From Segnochrobactrum spirostomi (lineage in GTDB: Bacteria > Pseudomonadota > Alphaproteobacteria > Rhizobiales > Segnochrobactraceae), in the NCBI RefSeq assembly GCF_009600605.1, contig NZ_VWNA01000001.1, forward strand, positions 2,838,501 to 2,902,500: a DNA stretch of 64,000 bases. The letters run 5' to 3'. The position numbers and the translations under genes are program-made. Shown piece after piece: positions 17,356-27,174 of the stretch; the stretch's first letter is position 1; every line of letters starts with the position of its first letter. The notes beneath the pieces were generated by a model. That model ran no database searches and was not told where the DNA came from. It saw only the letters and a list, made by a program, of their open reading frames with translations.

Positions 17356-17438
17356 AGGGAGGTGCGTGGGCTAGGGAAGGGAGCGGCTCGCCAGGGGCTC
17401 GGCTCACCTCACAACTCCTTCTCACCCGAACTCCCCCC

Positions 17439-19019
17439 TCACACCCCGATCGCCTCCGCCGCCCGCGCGGCGAGCGCCTCGAGCGGCTCGCCGGCGTCGA
17501 GGCGGGTCCAGGCCGTGTCGGGTTCCGTCCACTCGGCTTGCCGGGCGACGATGTCGGGGGTGGCGTCGGAGGCGTCGTGGGTGCGCCGCCGCACCCGATC
17601 CTGGAGCAGCGCCGTCGGCGCCTCGAGCCAGAGGCCGGTGAAGGGCACACCGACCGCCACCGCCACCGCCGCGATCGCCGTCCGCTCCGCCGCCGTCAGG
17701 TGCGCGGCGTCGACGATCACCGACACGCCCGCCGCGAGCGCCGCCGCGGTCCGGGTGCGCAGGATCGCGTAGATCTCGTCCGACACGCCGGGTCGGTAGG
17801 CCGCGTCCGGCAGGCGGTCGAGCTCGCCGACGCCGAACAGGCGCTTGCGCTCGAGGTCGCTGCGCAGATGGAGCGCGCCGCAGGGGCCGCCGAGGCGGGG
17901 GGCGAGCCGGGCGGCGAGGGAAGACTTGCCCGTGCCGGAGCGGCCGCCGACGGCGACGAGGCGCGGCGCGAAGGGGGCGAGCGCCGCGTCGGCGAGGGCG
18001 GCATAGCGCCCGATCTCGGCACGGCGGCCGGTCTGGGTCGCCGCGTCCACGAAGGCCAGGCTGTCGATCGTCACCTTGGCGCGGATCGCCGCGCGCAGGC
18101 TGACGAAGAGCGGCAGCAGCCCGAGCCCGCCCTCCTGGTCGTCGGCCCGCATTTCCCAGAGATAGCGGTTGAGCATCCGGTTCGCCGCGGGCACCAGATC
18201 GCGGTCGGCGAGATCCATCAGCGTGAAGGCGAGGTCGTAGAGCACGTCGGTCGTCGCGATCGCCTCGTCGAACTCGATGGCGTCGAACAAAGTCGGTGCG
18301 CCGTCGATCAGCACGATGTTGCGCAAATGCAGGTCGCCGTGGCAGCGGCGCACCGCGCCCGCCGCGCTGCGCGCCGCCATCAGCGGCCCGGCGGCGGCGA
18401 AGGCGGCGTCCGTGCGCGAGGCGATCCGGGCGACGAGGCCGGCGTCCAGCCAATCGGCGGCGGCGAAGGCACGGGCGTTGTCGGCGGCGTAAGCGGTGAG
18501 GTGCCGGAGCGCCGGGAAGCCCGCCTTGCGCGGCGCGGCGCGGTGTGCGCGGGCGATCGCCGCGGCGAGGGCGTCGATCAGGGCGCCGTCGAGCGCGCCC
18601 CGCTCCGCCACATGATCCAGCGTCTGGGTCTCGTCGAAGCGGCGCATGTGGACGGCATAATCGACCGCGCCGTCCGTCTCGGCCTCCGCCGGCGCCAAGG
18701 CGAGCCCGCCGCCGCGGCGGACGATCGCGACGACGCCGAGATAGAGATCGGGCGCGTAGGCGCGGTTGATCGCGACCTCGGCGGCGCAGGCGGCATGCCG
18801 CAAACCCACCGTCGAGAGGTCCATGTAGGGCAGCCGCACCGCCCGCTTGATCTTGTAGACGTCGGTCGGCCCGGCGAAGACGACGGCGCCGTGGGTGTCG
18901 AAGCGCACGACCGCGCCGCCGCCATGGATCGAGGGATCGGCGAGCACGGCGAACGCCGCGCTCTGGTCGGCGGCGCTCTGGTCGGCGGCGTGTCCGCCCG
19001 GCTCGTCGGCTCCGCTCAC
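17439..19019 (-). CDS. Phosphotransferase / P-loop kinase fusion protein
   Basis: A 526-residue protein of two joined enzymes. Residues 1-330 resemble an aminoglycoside-phosphotransferase-like kinase, with DVYKIKRAVRLPYMDLS, the catalytic CHGDLHLRNIVL near residue 230 and FDAIEFDE. Residues 345-526 form an AAA/gluconate-kinase-like P-loop domain: GGRSGTGKSSLAARLAP near residue 350 and LRSDLERKRLFG. This COG2187-COG0645 fusion is widespread but its substrate is unknown. The N-terminus contains a short ADQSA duplication encoded by a DNA repeat. GTG start. It has no tight operon partners. Confidence 0.85.
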   Translation of the reverse strand: MSGADEPGGHAADQSAADQSAAFAVLADPSIHGGGAVVRFDTHGAVVFAGPTDVYKIKRAVRLPYMDLSTVGLRHAACAAEVAINRAYAPDLYLGVVAIVRRGGGLALAPAEAETDGAVDYAVHMRRFDETQTLDHVAERGALDGALIDALAAAIARAHRAAPRKAGFPALRHLTAYAADNARAFAAADWLDAGLVARIASRTDAAFAAAGPLMAARSAAGAVRRCHGDLHLRNIVLIDGAPTLFDAIEFDEAIATTDVLYDLAFTLMDLADRDLVPAANRMLNRYLWEMRADDQEGGLGLLPLFVSLRAAIRAKVTIDSLAFVDAATQTGRRAEIGRYAALADAALAPFAPRLVAVGGRSGTGKSSLAARLAPRLGGPCGALHLRSDLERKRLFGVGELDRLPDAAYRPGVSDEIYAILRTRTAAALAAGVSVIVDAAHLTAAERTAIAAVAVAVGVPFTGLWLEAPTALLQDRVRRRTHDASDATPDIVARQAEWTEPDTAWTRLDAGEPLEALAARAAEAIGV

Positions 19020-19225
19020 GGCTCCCTCCCGGCTCGATCCCGGTCAGAATGGACCGCGGCGCCGCCCGCCGCCAGCCTCGGAGCTGCGGCCTGGCGGCGC
19101 AACAAGGGGGGCGCCGGAGCGCAGGCTCCATAATGAAACCGCCCCGGTCCTTGCGGTCCGGGGCGGCCCTTGCCGAGCGGGTGGGGGTGGGGGGCCGCCC
19201 GCCGGCGAGCGGAAGCGTTCGGCGA

Positions 19226-20928
19226 TCAGCCGGCGCGCAGATTGCGGACGAACTCGTTCACCTCGCGCTGGAGATCGTCCGCCTGCTCGGCGAGCGAGCC
19301 GGAGAGCGTCATGAGCTGGGTCGAGGCGGAGCCGGTCATCTCGGCGGCGCGGCCGACGCCGGCGATGTTGTCGTTCACCGCGCCGGTGCCGTTCGCGGCG
19401 AGCTGGGTGTTGGTCGCGATCTCCTGGGTCGCGGCGCCCTGCTCCTCGACCGCCGAGGCGATGGTCGCCGTTGCCGTGCGGATCTGGTTGATCGTGCCGA
19501 CGATCTTCTCGATCGAGCCCACGGTGCGGCCGGTCGCCTGCTGGATGTCTTCCACCTTGCGGGCGATTTCCTGCGTCGCCCGCGCGGTCTGCTCGGCGAG
19601 CTGCTTGACCTCCTGGGCGACGACCGCGAAGCCCTTGCCGGCCTCACCGGCGCGCGCCGCCTCGATGGTGGCGTTGAGGGCAAGCAGGTTGGTCTGCGAG
19701 GCGATGTCGGTGATGAGGTTGACCACCTCGCCGATCTTGGAGGCGGCGTCCGACAGATCCCGGATTTCACCCGAGGTGCGGTTGACCTCTTCCGTGGCGC
19801 CGACGGCGATGTTGGCGGCATGGGTGACCTGGACGCCGATCTCGCGGATCGAGGAGGTCATCTCCTCGGTCGAGGCGGCGACGGTCTGGACGTTCGACGA
19901 GGCTTCCTCGGCGGCGCCGGAGACGGCGATCGCCTGGCGGGAGGTCTCCTCGGCGCTCGCCGAGAGGCCGCGGGCGGCCGACGACACTTCGCCCGAGGAA
20001 TTGGCGAAGGCGCGGGCGAGCGCCCCCATCTTGATCTCGAAATCGTCGGCGATGGCGTTGCGCTCGGCGATCACGCGCTCGGCGGCGCGGATCTCCGCGA
20101 GGCGAGCCTCTTCGCGCACGCGCTCGGCCTCCTCGAGGCCCTGACGCAGGCGCTCCGCGGCCTTCGCCATGGCGCCGATTTCGTCCTTGCGGTCGGTGTC
20201 GGCGACGGTGATGTGGAAGTTGCCGTCGGCGAGGGTGCCGAGGGTCTCGCGGATCCGGGTCACCGGCTTCACCACGCCGAACCGGGTGACGACGACGGCA
20301 AGGCCGAGCACGACGACGAGCCCGCCGATCACGATGGCGTAGACGAGCTCGACGGCGTTCGTGGCGTCGTCATTGAGACGAGCCTGAAGGCCGTCCAGTT
20401 CCTTCATGCGGCCGTCGACCGCCTTGCCGATATCCGCGGTGAGCGCCGCCGACTCCGGCATGCACTTGGCGTTCCAGGCTTCCGCAATCTTGAGATTCTG
20501 CTGCGCATCGGACGACGTGTTGGCCGCGTCGATGATCGGCTTGCAGGTGGCGCCCCCAACGAATTCGTCGAAGCGCTTGGTCAGCGCCTGCGCTTCGTCG
20601 GCGTGGGCCGGATCGAGCTTCGCCGATTCCGCCATGCGCTTGCGGAAGGTCTCGATTGCGCTCTTCTGGGTCTGGATCGCGGCGTCGTTGGCCGCGTCAG
20701 TGGTCGCCGACAGGGACTGGAAGACGCCCTGGTTGAACTGAACGACCGAGCGGTTGGCCCGGGCGAAAGAGATCGCCCCCGCACCGGCCCGGCGAGGGCG
20801 TCGCTGTAGGTGCCGTCGATCGAGTCCATCTTGTTCGCGCTCAGGACGGTGCCGGCGACGGAGAAGACGGCGAGCAGCAACAGCAGCGAAACGATCTTTG
20901 CGATGAGGGGTAGGTTCTTAAAGGCCAT
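19226..20928 (-). pseudogene. Methyl-accepting chemotaxis protein, frameshifted
   Basis: Two overlapping frames make one chemoreceptor. The start at 20928 reads [19 protein letters not shown] (first membrane segment) to about residue 47 (YSDALAG). The protein then continues in the -1 frame as [20 protein letters not shown] into the frame that ends at 19226. Features after the junction are a periplasmic four-helix sensor, a second membrane segment ([15 protein letters not shown]), HAMP, and the signalling hairpin with [33 protein letters not shown]. One missing base in the C/G-rich stretch 20785-20800 explains the break. It may be an assembly error or a recent mutation; the downstream 469-codon frame is intact. 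Confidence 0.85.
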
Positions 20929-21387
20929 GAAAAGCTCCCTTGGAAGACCTCATTGGATCCATCCGAGAGGAGCTTGCGGGACGATGAAACGCAGCCCTTC
21001 TCTCGGCGTTGGCCGAAATATGGCAAACCAAGCTTGCCCGGGGATTTGGCGTCTCGAGGCGTCAGATTTGGATTAAAGTATTGTAATAAAATAGTTTATC
21101 TGAACGGGCATAGGCCGCTTCCGAAGCGGCTCTGTATGGCGAGGCTTGTGCGAAGCTGTCGCGCACCTCCCTTCAACGGATCCGTGATGGGCGGTGATAT
21201 GCCTCGCAAGCGCGCCGGTGAACGACAGCGGCGGGCGACATCCGGCCGCGCCGGCGCCGCGCTCCCTCCCGCCCGTGCGGCGCAATGAGAGGAGCGGCGG
21301 TCAGAGGCAATCCTGCTCCCCGACGCGAGGAGCAGGATTGATGGCGACGGCCTAGGCCGATTGAGGCGGCGGTCGTCCGGCGCGCCC
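20929..21387. other. Gene-free gap with an AT-rich patch
   Basis: About 460 bp upstream of the chemoreceptor. Positions 21061-21112 are strikingly AT-rich for this genome (runs such as AAAGTATTGTAATAAAATAG) and could hold the receptor promoter. A hairpin lies at 21309-21339. No convincing coding frame was found. Confidence 0.6.
21309..21339. terminator. Strong hairpin, possible terminator
   Basis: Perfect 11-bp arms AATCCTGCTCC and GGAGCAGGATT surround a 9-nt loop, 48 bp beyond the stop of the minus-strand gene 21388-21780. There is no long T-tract, so it may instead be a palindromic repeat. Confidence 0.5.
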
Positions 21388-21780
21388 TCAGAGCGGGCCG
21401 AGATCGACGACCTTGAAGGTGTGGAGGGCGCCGGCCTCGTCGCGGATCGACACATATTCGCCGATTGCGATGCGGTGGCCGTCGAGGCGGAAGGCGGGTT
21501 CGTCGTCCTCAGTCTCGCCGGCCTCGTAATCGATCAGCCAGGTGGCGCCGCCCTGCCCGCCGGAGCGGTGGACCAGCATGCCGGCATCGTCGTCGTCGCC
21601 CCAGAAGCGCTGGGCGGTGCAGTCGGCGCGACGCCGCTCCCACAGCTTCGCGTCGAGATGGCCGTCGGCGTCGAGCGGCATGACGATGGTGTAGCCGTGG
21701 CGGGCGCTGCCGTTCGGGAACTCCGGGCCGCGGGCGAGGTGCAGGGTGACCGAATAGAGCGCGGAGGCGGTGTCGGGCAT
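21388..21780 (-). CDS. Conserved hypothetical protein
   Basis: A 130-residue soluble protein of a kind I recall from Rhizobiales genomes without assigned function. It starts MPDTASALYSVTLHLARGPE with AAGGAAAG upstream; later blocks are SARHGYTIVMPLDADGHLD, RFWGDDDDAGMLVHR and IAIGEYVSIRDEAGALHTFKV. It is beta-rich, has no signal peptide or membrane segment, and the pattern suggests a small beta-barrel. No operon partner: the neighbours are separated by repeats on both sides. Confidence 0.75.
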   Translation of the reverse strand: MPDTASALYSVTLHLARGPEFPNGSARHGYTIVMPLDADGHLDAKLWERRRADCTAQRFWGDDDDAGMLVHRSGGQGGATWLIDYEAGETEDDEPAFRLDGHRIAIGEYVSIRDEAGALHTFKVVDLGPL

Positions 21781-21906
21781 GTCTCTCTTTCCTTCTTTGC
21801 TAGGGCCGTCGTTGTGAAGTCGCATCCTGGCGTTCGGTTCACGCGGGGGCAATGCGGGGGAGGCTCACATCCTCTCCCGGTTTGCGAGCACACACACCCT
21901 CTCCAC

Positions 21907-22001
21907 GTCATCCGCGGGCGCGTCCCGTGGACCCAGGGGCGGCGGGCGACGTGCTCTCGGCTCCTGGGTTGCCGGCACAAGGCCGGTCATGACGACGGAG
22001 G
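21907..22001. repeat. Dispersed 95-bp repeat with dyad ends, copy 2
   Basis: It begins GTCATCCGCGGGC and ends GGTCATGACGACGGAG, matching the outer parts of 17261-17355 with a differently oriented middle. Confidence 0.7.
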
Positions 22002-22029
22002 GGGAGGGGACATTGGGACGCGCCCACCA

Positions 22030-23133
22030 TCATTGCACCAGCGCGCGGCGCACCGCGACGGTCGCGATGGTGAGGAGGACGAGGCCGATCAGGGCCATCG
22101 GCCAGATCTGGAGGAGCGCGATGTCGAAGCGCATGTCCTGGAGGAAGACGCCGCGGGACAGCACGATCATGTAGCGGATCGGATCGAGCCGGCTCAGCCA
22201 TTCGAAGGCCGGCGGCATGTTTTCGATCGGCGAGGCGAAGCCCGACAGCACGGTCGCCGGCGCCGCATAGACGAAGACGCCGAGAATGCCCTGCTGCTGG
22301 GTGCGGGCGAAGGCGGAGATCGCAAGGCCGATCGAGACGCCGGCGAGCATGTAGACGACGAGGGCCCCCTCGAGGAGGAGGAGGCTGCCCTGGAACGGCA
22401 CGCCGAACCACAGGATCGCGGCGGCGAGCACCATGTTGGCTTCGATCCAGCCGACGATGATCGCCGGCACCGCCTTGCCGATCATGATCTCGAGGGGGCC
22501 GAGCGGCGTCACCAGCATCTGCTCGAAGGTGCCGAACTCGCGCTCGCGGGCGAGGGAGAGCGCGGAGACCAGCATCGCCATCAGGAACGGCAGCACCGCG
22601 ACGAGCCCCGGCAGCACGAACCAGCGGCTGTCGAGCGTCGGGTTGAACCAGTTGCGCGTCTCGACGACGAGCGGCACCGACCCTCCGGGCCGGAGCGATG
22701 CGGCATAGGTCGCGACGATGTCGCTCGCATAGCCGTCGATCATCAGGGCGGTGTTGGAGCGGCGGGTGTCGAGCAGGAGCTGCACCGCGGCGGGCCGGCC
22801 GGCCTCGACGTCGGCGGAGAAGGTCTGCCCGAAGCGCAGCACGGCGGCGGCGTCCTTGGTGTCGATCTCGCGCTGGGCCGCGGCGGGCGAGGCGACGACG
22901 GCGACGGGGCGGAAGGCGTTCGAATCCGCGAAGCGGCGGATGATCTCGGTCGAATGCCGGCCCTGGTCGTCGTTCCAGATCGCGAGGCGGGCGTGGGTGA
23001 CGTCGTAGTTCGCCGCATTGGCGAACAGGAGAACCTGGATCAGCGGCGGGATGATGAGGACATACCGCGTCTTCGGGTCCTTCCAGAGCGAGGTCAGTTC
23101 CTTGACGATGAGGGCGAGGATGCGCTGGAGCAT
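22030..23133 (-). CDS. ABC-2 type efflux permease (YbhR-like)
   Basis: A 367-residue inner-membrane permease. One membrane segment near residues 20-40 is followed by a large periplasmic domain (about 45-170) and five more segments, including FGTFEQMLVTPLGPLEIMIGK and the conserved DPIRYMIVLSRGVFLQ near the end. This is the YhhJ/YbhR layout. It is the last gene of a four-gene operon with an HlyD protein, a double ATPase and another permease, which together should export a hydrophobic or cationic compound. It starts 6 bp after the stop of the previous permease. Confidence 0.9.
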   Translation of the reverse strand: MLQRILALIVKELTSLWKDPKTRYVLIIPPLIQVLLFANAANYDVTHARLAIWNDDQGRHSTEIIRRFADSNAFRPVAVVASPAAAQREIDTKDAAAVLRFGQTFSADVEAGRPAAVQLLLDTRRSNTALMIDGYASDIVATYAASLRPGGSVPLVVETRNWFNPTLDSRWFVLPGLVAVLPFLMAMLVSALSLAREREFGTFEQMLVTPLGPLEIMIGKAVPAIIVGWIEANMVLAAAILWFGVPFQGSLLLLEGALVVYMLAGVSIGLAISAFARTQQQGILGVFVYAAPATVLSGFASPIENMPPAFEWLSRLDPIRYMIVLSRGVFLQDMRFDIALLQIWPMALIGLVLLTIATVAVRRALVQ

Positions 23134-23138
23134 GGCGT

Positions 23139-24344
23139 TCAATCCAGCCGCCGGCGGGTGACGGCGATGGTGGCGCCGATCGCGACCGCTGCCGACAGGG
23201 CGAGCCCGGCGAGGTTCGGCCACAGCACCGGCCAGATGGTGCCGGAGAGAAAGAGGGTCTGGAGGATCGCCACCAGATAGCGGGCCGGGATGAAATAGGT
23301 CACGACCTGGAGCCAGCCCGGCATCGAGGCGATGTCGAACAGCATGCCCGACAGCATCATCGCCGGCATCATGGTGGCGATGAACGAGACCTGGGCGGCG
23401 ACGAACTGGTTGCGCGCGAGCGTCGAGATGAACAGGCCGAGGGCGAGCGCGAACGTCATGAACAGGGCGGCGGTGAGGGCGAGCGCGCCGATGCCGCCGC
23501 GGAACGGCACGCCGAAGAGGGTGATCGACAGAACGACCGAGAGCGCCATGCTCGCCATGCCGAGCACGAAATAGGAGCCGAGCTTGGCCGCGATGATCTC
23601 GCTCATCGCGGCGGGCGAGGCGAGCATGCTCTCCATCGTCCCGCGCTCCCATTCCCGCGAGACGATGAGGGCGGTGAGCAGCGTCCCCGTCATCGACATC
23701 ACGAGGGCGATGACGCCGGGCACGATGGAATCGCCCGACCGGAGCTCCGGGTTGAACCAATAGCGGTGCTCGAGGCTGATGGTGCCGCCGAAGTCCTTGC
23801 GGCGCTCGAGCGACAGGCTGGAGAGCCAGTTCTGAAGCGCGCTTGCCGCATAGCCGGCGAGGAGGCGGGCGGTGTTCGGATCGGTGCCGTTGGCGATGAG
23901 CTGCGCCGTCGCCGGCCAGCGCACCGGGCGCACCAGCCGGGTTTCGAAATCGGAGCGCAGCACGAGGATGCCGCGCACGTCGCCGCGGGCGAGCGCGGCC
24001 TCCCCGTCGCGCACGGTGGCGACCGGGCGGACCGCGAGATAGGGCGAGGCGGCGAGCGCCGCGATCAGGGTGCGGGTGTCCTCGGTTGCGGCTTCGACGA
24101 CGACCGCGAGCGGCATCTTGCGGGCGTCGAGCGAGAGGCCGAAGCCGCAGACGATGAGGAGCACGACGGGGAGGAGGAACGCGATCAGCAGCGCCGACGG
24201 GTCGCGCACCACCTGGAGGAATTCCTTCACCACGAGGCCCTTGAGGCGCATCAGCCGGTGGCGGGCGGTGCCGGGGTCGAAGGCCGGCGTGGTGGTCGCA
24301 GGCGGTGGAACGGGGGCGGGGGCAGCCTCGCGGAGGTCGGTCAT
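23139..24344 (-). CDS. ABC-2 type efflux permease (YbhS-like)
   Basis: A 401-residue permease. A Pro/Ala-rich cytoplasmic N-terminus of about 30 residues precedes VVKEFLQVVRDPSALLIAF and the first membrane segment. A periplasmic domain follows, then five segments with REWERGTMESMLASPAAMSEI and YFIPARYLVAILQTLFL. It pairs with the YbhR-like permease downstream as the heterodimeric channel. Its start overlaps the stop of the ATPase gene by four bases, so they are translationally coupled. Confidence 0.9.
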   Translation of the reverse strand: MTDLREAAPAPVPPPATTTPAFDPGTARHRLMRLKGLVVKEFLQVVRDPSALLIAFLLPVVLLIVCGFGLSLDARKMPLAVVVEAATEDTRTLIAALAASPYLAVRPVATVRDGEAALARGDVRGILVLRSDFETRLVRPVRWPATAQLIANGTDPNTARLLAGYAASALQNWLSSLSLERRKDFGGTISLEHRYWFNPELRSGDSIVPGVIALVMSMTGTLLTALIVSREWERGTMESMLASPAAMSEIIAAKLGSYFVLGMASMALSVVLSITLFGVPFRGGIGALALTAALFMTFALALGLFISTLARNQFVAAQVSFIATMMPAMMLSGMLFDIASMPGWLQVVTYFIPARYLVAILQTLFLSGTIWPVLWPNLAGLALSAAVAIGATIAVTRRRLD

Positions 24345-26164
24345 CGCGGGGCCTCCACGATCGCGGCGTTGCCGTCGCCGGGCACCCCGCCGGCGCGGGC
24401 GACGAGGGTGATGAAGGCGTCCTCCAGCGTCGGGTCGGGACGTTCGGCGGTCCTCACCGCGGCGCGCAGGGTCGCCGGCGTGCCGGTCGCGATCACCTTG
24501 CCCTCGTTGATGATGGCGAGGCGGTCGCAGAACTCGACCTCGTCCATGAAATGGCTCGTCACCAGCACCGTCACGCCGCCTTGGGCGAGGCGGCCGATGC
24601 GGGCCCAGAAGGCGCGCCGGGTCAGCGGATCGACGCCCGAGGTCGGCTCGTCGAGGAACAGGATTTCGGGGCCGTGGATCAGGGCGGCGGCGAGTGCGAG
24701 GCGCTGGCGCAGGCCGAGGGGCAGGCTCGCCGCCGGCTCGTCCGCCGCCTCCGCGAGTTCGAAGTCCCGCAGCGCGGTGGCGACGGTCGCGGCTTGCGCC
24801 GTCCGCCCGAGCCCGTAGACGCGGGCGAAGAAGGCGAGGTTCTCCCGCACGGTGAGCTCGGCATAGAGCGAGAAGCGCTGCGCCATGTAGCCGATGCGGG
24901 CGCGGGCCTTGGCGGGCGCCACGAGGAGATCGAGCCCGGCGACCCGGGCGCGGCCGCCGGTCGGCTTGAGGAGTCCGCAGAGCATGCGGAAGGCGGTCGA
25001 CTTGCCGGCCCCGTTCGGTCCGAGCAGGCCGAAGATCTCGCCGCGTTCGACCCGGAAGCTGACGTGATCGACGGCGACGAAATCGCCGAAGGTGCGGACG
25101 AGATCGTCGACCTCGATCGCCGGACCGTCGTCACCGCCGCGCGCGGCGGGGCGCGCCGTGGCGGGCGACGCGGTCGGCGGCGGCAGGGCCGTGGGCGCGT
25201 TCGCGGCATCGGCCCGGCGCAGCAGGGCGACGAAGGCGTCCTCGAAACGCGGGGCGACCGGCGTCGCAATCGTGCCGCCGAAATCATCCGGCGCCGGCGG
25301 GGCGATCCCGTCGCGCAGCACGAGGCGCAGGCGGTCGCCCTCGATCGCCGCATCGAGAAAGCGCGGATCGGCCTCGGCCTGGCGCAGCGCATCGCGGCGG
25401 CGATCCGACGGCACGTCGACGCGGAACACCCGGCCGTCGAGGGTCGCGACCAGCGGGGCGGGCGGGCCGGAGGCGATCAGCTTGCCTTCGTGGAGCAGGA
25501 GGACGTCGTCGCAGCGCGCCGCCTCGTCGAGATAGGCGGTCGCCCAGATGACGCTCATGCCGCCCTCGGCGCGGGCCTCCTCCCGCATCTCGGCGACGAT
25601 CGCCCAGAGCTCGCGCCGCGAGGCCGGATCGACGCCGACCGAGGGTTCGTCGAGGAGGAGCACGCGGGGCCGCGCGAGCAGCGCGCAGGCGAGTCCGAGC
25701 TTCTGCTTCATGCCCCCCGAGAGCTTGCCGGCGAGGCGCGCCTCGAACGGGGCGAGCCCGGTGAAGGCGAGCAGGCGCGCGGCGCGCCGGGTCCGCTCGT
25801 CGCGGGGGATCCCGTGGAGATCGGAAAACAAGGAGAGGTTCTCGGCGACGGTCAGGTCTTCGTAGAGACCGAAGCGCTGCGGCATGTAGCCGATCATCGG
25901 GTGGACGGCGCGGGCGTCGCGGCCCATGTCGTGGCCGAGCACCGTGATCGCTCCCGCGCTCGGCGCGAGCAGGCCGGCGAGCAGGCGCATCAGGGTGGTT
26001 TTGCCGGCGCCGTCGGGCCCGACGAGGCCGGTGGTGGTGCCGGCCGCGATGGTCGCCGAGAGCCCGTCGAGCGCGATCGTCGGGGGCGCGCCGCGGGTGC
26101 CCGGAAAGACGTGGCGCAGCCCGTCGATGACGGCGACGGGCGCTTCCGCCGCGGGCGCGGACAT
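24341..26164 (-). CDS. Double ATP-binding ABC protein (YbhF-like)
   Basis: A 607-residue protein with two complete nucleotide-binding domains. Domain 1 has Walker A GPDGAGKTT near residue 49, signature LSGGMKQK and Walker B VLLLDEPSVGVDP. Domain 2 has GPNGAGKST near residue 380 and LFLDEPTSGVDP, but its signature is degenerate (LPLGLRQR instead of LSGGxxQR). It should energise the two permeases downstream. Its start overlaps the last base of the HlyD gene, and its end overlaps the first permease. A Pro/Ala linker (about 310-345) joins the halves. Confidence 0.93.
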   Translation of the reverse strand: MSAPAAEAPVAVIDGLRHVFPGTRGAPPTIALDGLSATIAAGTTTGLVGPDGAGKTTLMRLLAGLLAPSAGAITVLGHDMGRDARAVHPMIGYMPQRFGLYEDLTVAENLSLFSDLHGIPRDERTRRAARLLAFTGLAPFEARLAGKLSGGMKQKLGLACALLARPRVLLLDEPSVGVDPASRRELWAIVAEMREEARAEGGMSVIWATAYLDEAARCDDVLLLHEGKLIASGPPAPLVATLDGRVFRVDVPSDRRRDALRQAEADPRFLDAAIEGDRLRLVLRDGIAPPAPDDFGGTIATPVAPRFEDAFVALLRRADAANAPTALPPPTASPATARPAARGGDDGPAIEVDDLVRTFGDFVAVDHVSFRVERGEIFGLLGPNGAGKSTAFRMLCGLLKPTGGRARVAGLDLLVAPAKARARIGYMAQRFSLYAELTVRENLAFFARVYGLGRTAQAATVATALRDFELAEAADEPAASLPLGLRQRLALAAALIHGPEILFLDEPTSGVDPLTRRAFWARIGRLAQGGVTVLVTSHFMDEVEFCDRLAIINEGKVIATGTPATLRAAVRTAERPDPTLEDAFITLVARAGGVPGDGNAAIVEAPR

Positions 26165-27174
26165 CAGCCGTTCGTCCCGGCGGCCGGCGGCAGATGGATC
26201 GTGACCGGCATGCCCTGGCGCAGTCCGGAATCGGGGTCCTCGATGCGGATGCGGAGGCGATAGACGAGCTGGGTACGCAGTTCCGGCGTCTCGACCGTCT
26301 TCGGCGTGAACTCGGCCGCCGGCGACACGTAGCCGATCTGGCCGCGATAGGTCTTGCCGCCGGGGGCGTCGGTGGTGACGGTCACCTGGGTGCCCGGTGC
26401 GATGCGCGCCAGCATCGGCTCGGGGGCGAAGGTGCGCACCCAGACCTCGTCGGTGATCGCCACCGCGTAGATCGAGGCGGAGGGCAGCACGACCGTGCCC
26501 GGCTCGATGACGCGGGTCATCACGATGCCGGTCGCGGGGGAGACGAGCTTGGTGTGGGAAAGCTCGGTCTGGGCGAGGGCGAGGGTCGCCTCGGCGGAGG
26601 CGAGGGCGGCGCGGGCCGCCTCGATCTCCTGGGGCCGCGGCCCGGCGATCGCCTCGGCGAGGGCGGCGCTCGTCTGGCGCACCCGGGCGTGGGCGGAGGC
26701 GAGCGCGGCCTGGGCGTCCTCGTAGGTCTGGATCGAGGCCGTCGCGGTCTTGAGCAGGGATTCCTGCCGTTTGAACACGGCGTCGGCGTGGGTCAGGTTG
26801 GTCTGCGCGGCGTCGAGGCTCGCCCGGGCCTGATCGATCTCCTCCTGCCGCGTGCCGGCGAGCAGAAGATCGAGCCGCGCCTTGGCCTCGTCGCGCTTCG
26901 CCGTGGCGAGGGCGACGGCGCTCACATAGCGGGCGTCTTCCAGGGTGGCGATGAGCTCGCCGGCCTTCACCGGGTCGCCCTCGTGCTTCACCATGGTCTC
27001 GACGACGCCCTCCGCGTTGAAGGCGAGATCCACCTCCCGGATGTCCACGTTGCCATAGAGCGCGGTGTCGGTACGCGCACCGCCGATCTGGCGATAGCTC
27101 GCCCAGCCGGCCCAGCCCGCCACGGCGAGGACGACGATTGCGATCAACGCTCTGACGACGCTCTTCTTCATCAT
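26164..27174 (-). CDS. HlyD-family membrane fusion protein (YbhG-like)
   Basis: A periplasmic adaptor of about 336 residues, anchored by one N-terminal membrane segment (VVRALIAIVVLAVAGWAGWA). It has a lipoyl half-motif (VETMVKHEGDPVKAGELIATL), a long helical hairpin (about 85-200) with LLLAGTRQEEIDQARASLD, then the second lipoyl half and a beta-barrel (GTQVTVTTDAPGG). It bridges the inner-membrane ABC pump to an outer-membrane channel. First gene of the ybhGFSR-like operon; no TetR regulator adjoins it. Start uncertain: ATG at 27174, ATG at 27171 or GTG at 27180. Confidence 0.9.
   Translation of the reverse strand: MMKKSVVRALIAIVVLAVAGWAGWASYRQIGGARTDTALYGNVDIREVDLAFNAEGVVETMVKHEGDPVKAGELIATLEDARYVSAVALATAKRDEAKARLDLLLAGTRQEEIDQARASLDAAQTNLTHADAVFKRQESLLKTATASIQTYEDAQAALASAHARVRQTSAALAEAIAGPRPQEIEAARAALASAEATLALAQTELSHTKLVSPATGIVMTRVIEPGTVVLPSASIYAVAITDEVWVRTFAPEPMLARIAPGTQVTVTTDAPGGKTYRGQIGYVSPAAEFTPKTVETPELRTQLVYRLRIRIEDPDSGLRQGMPVTIHLPPAAGTNG

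Larger units (their letters stand above)
16843..17438. other. Gene-free gap with two kinds of dispersed repeat
   Basis: About 600 bp between the end of the HemY tail frame and the convergent kinase fusion gene. It contains a palindromic element of the 12695 type at 16907-16957 and a second, about 95-bp repeat at 17261-17355. No coding frame here has a ribosome site or recognisable protein. Confidence 0.7.
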
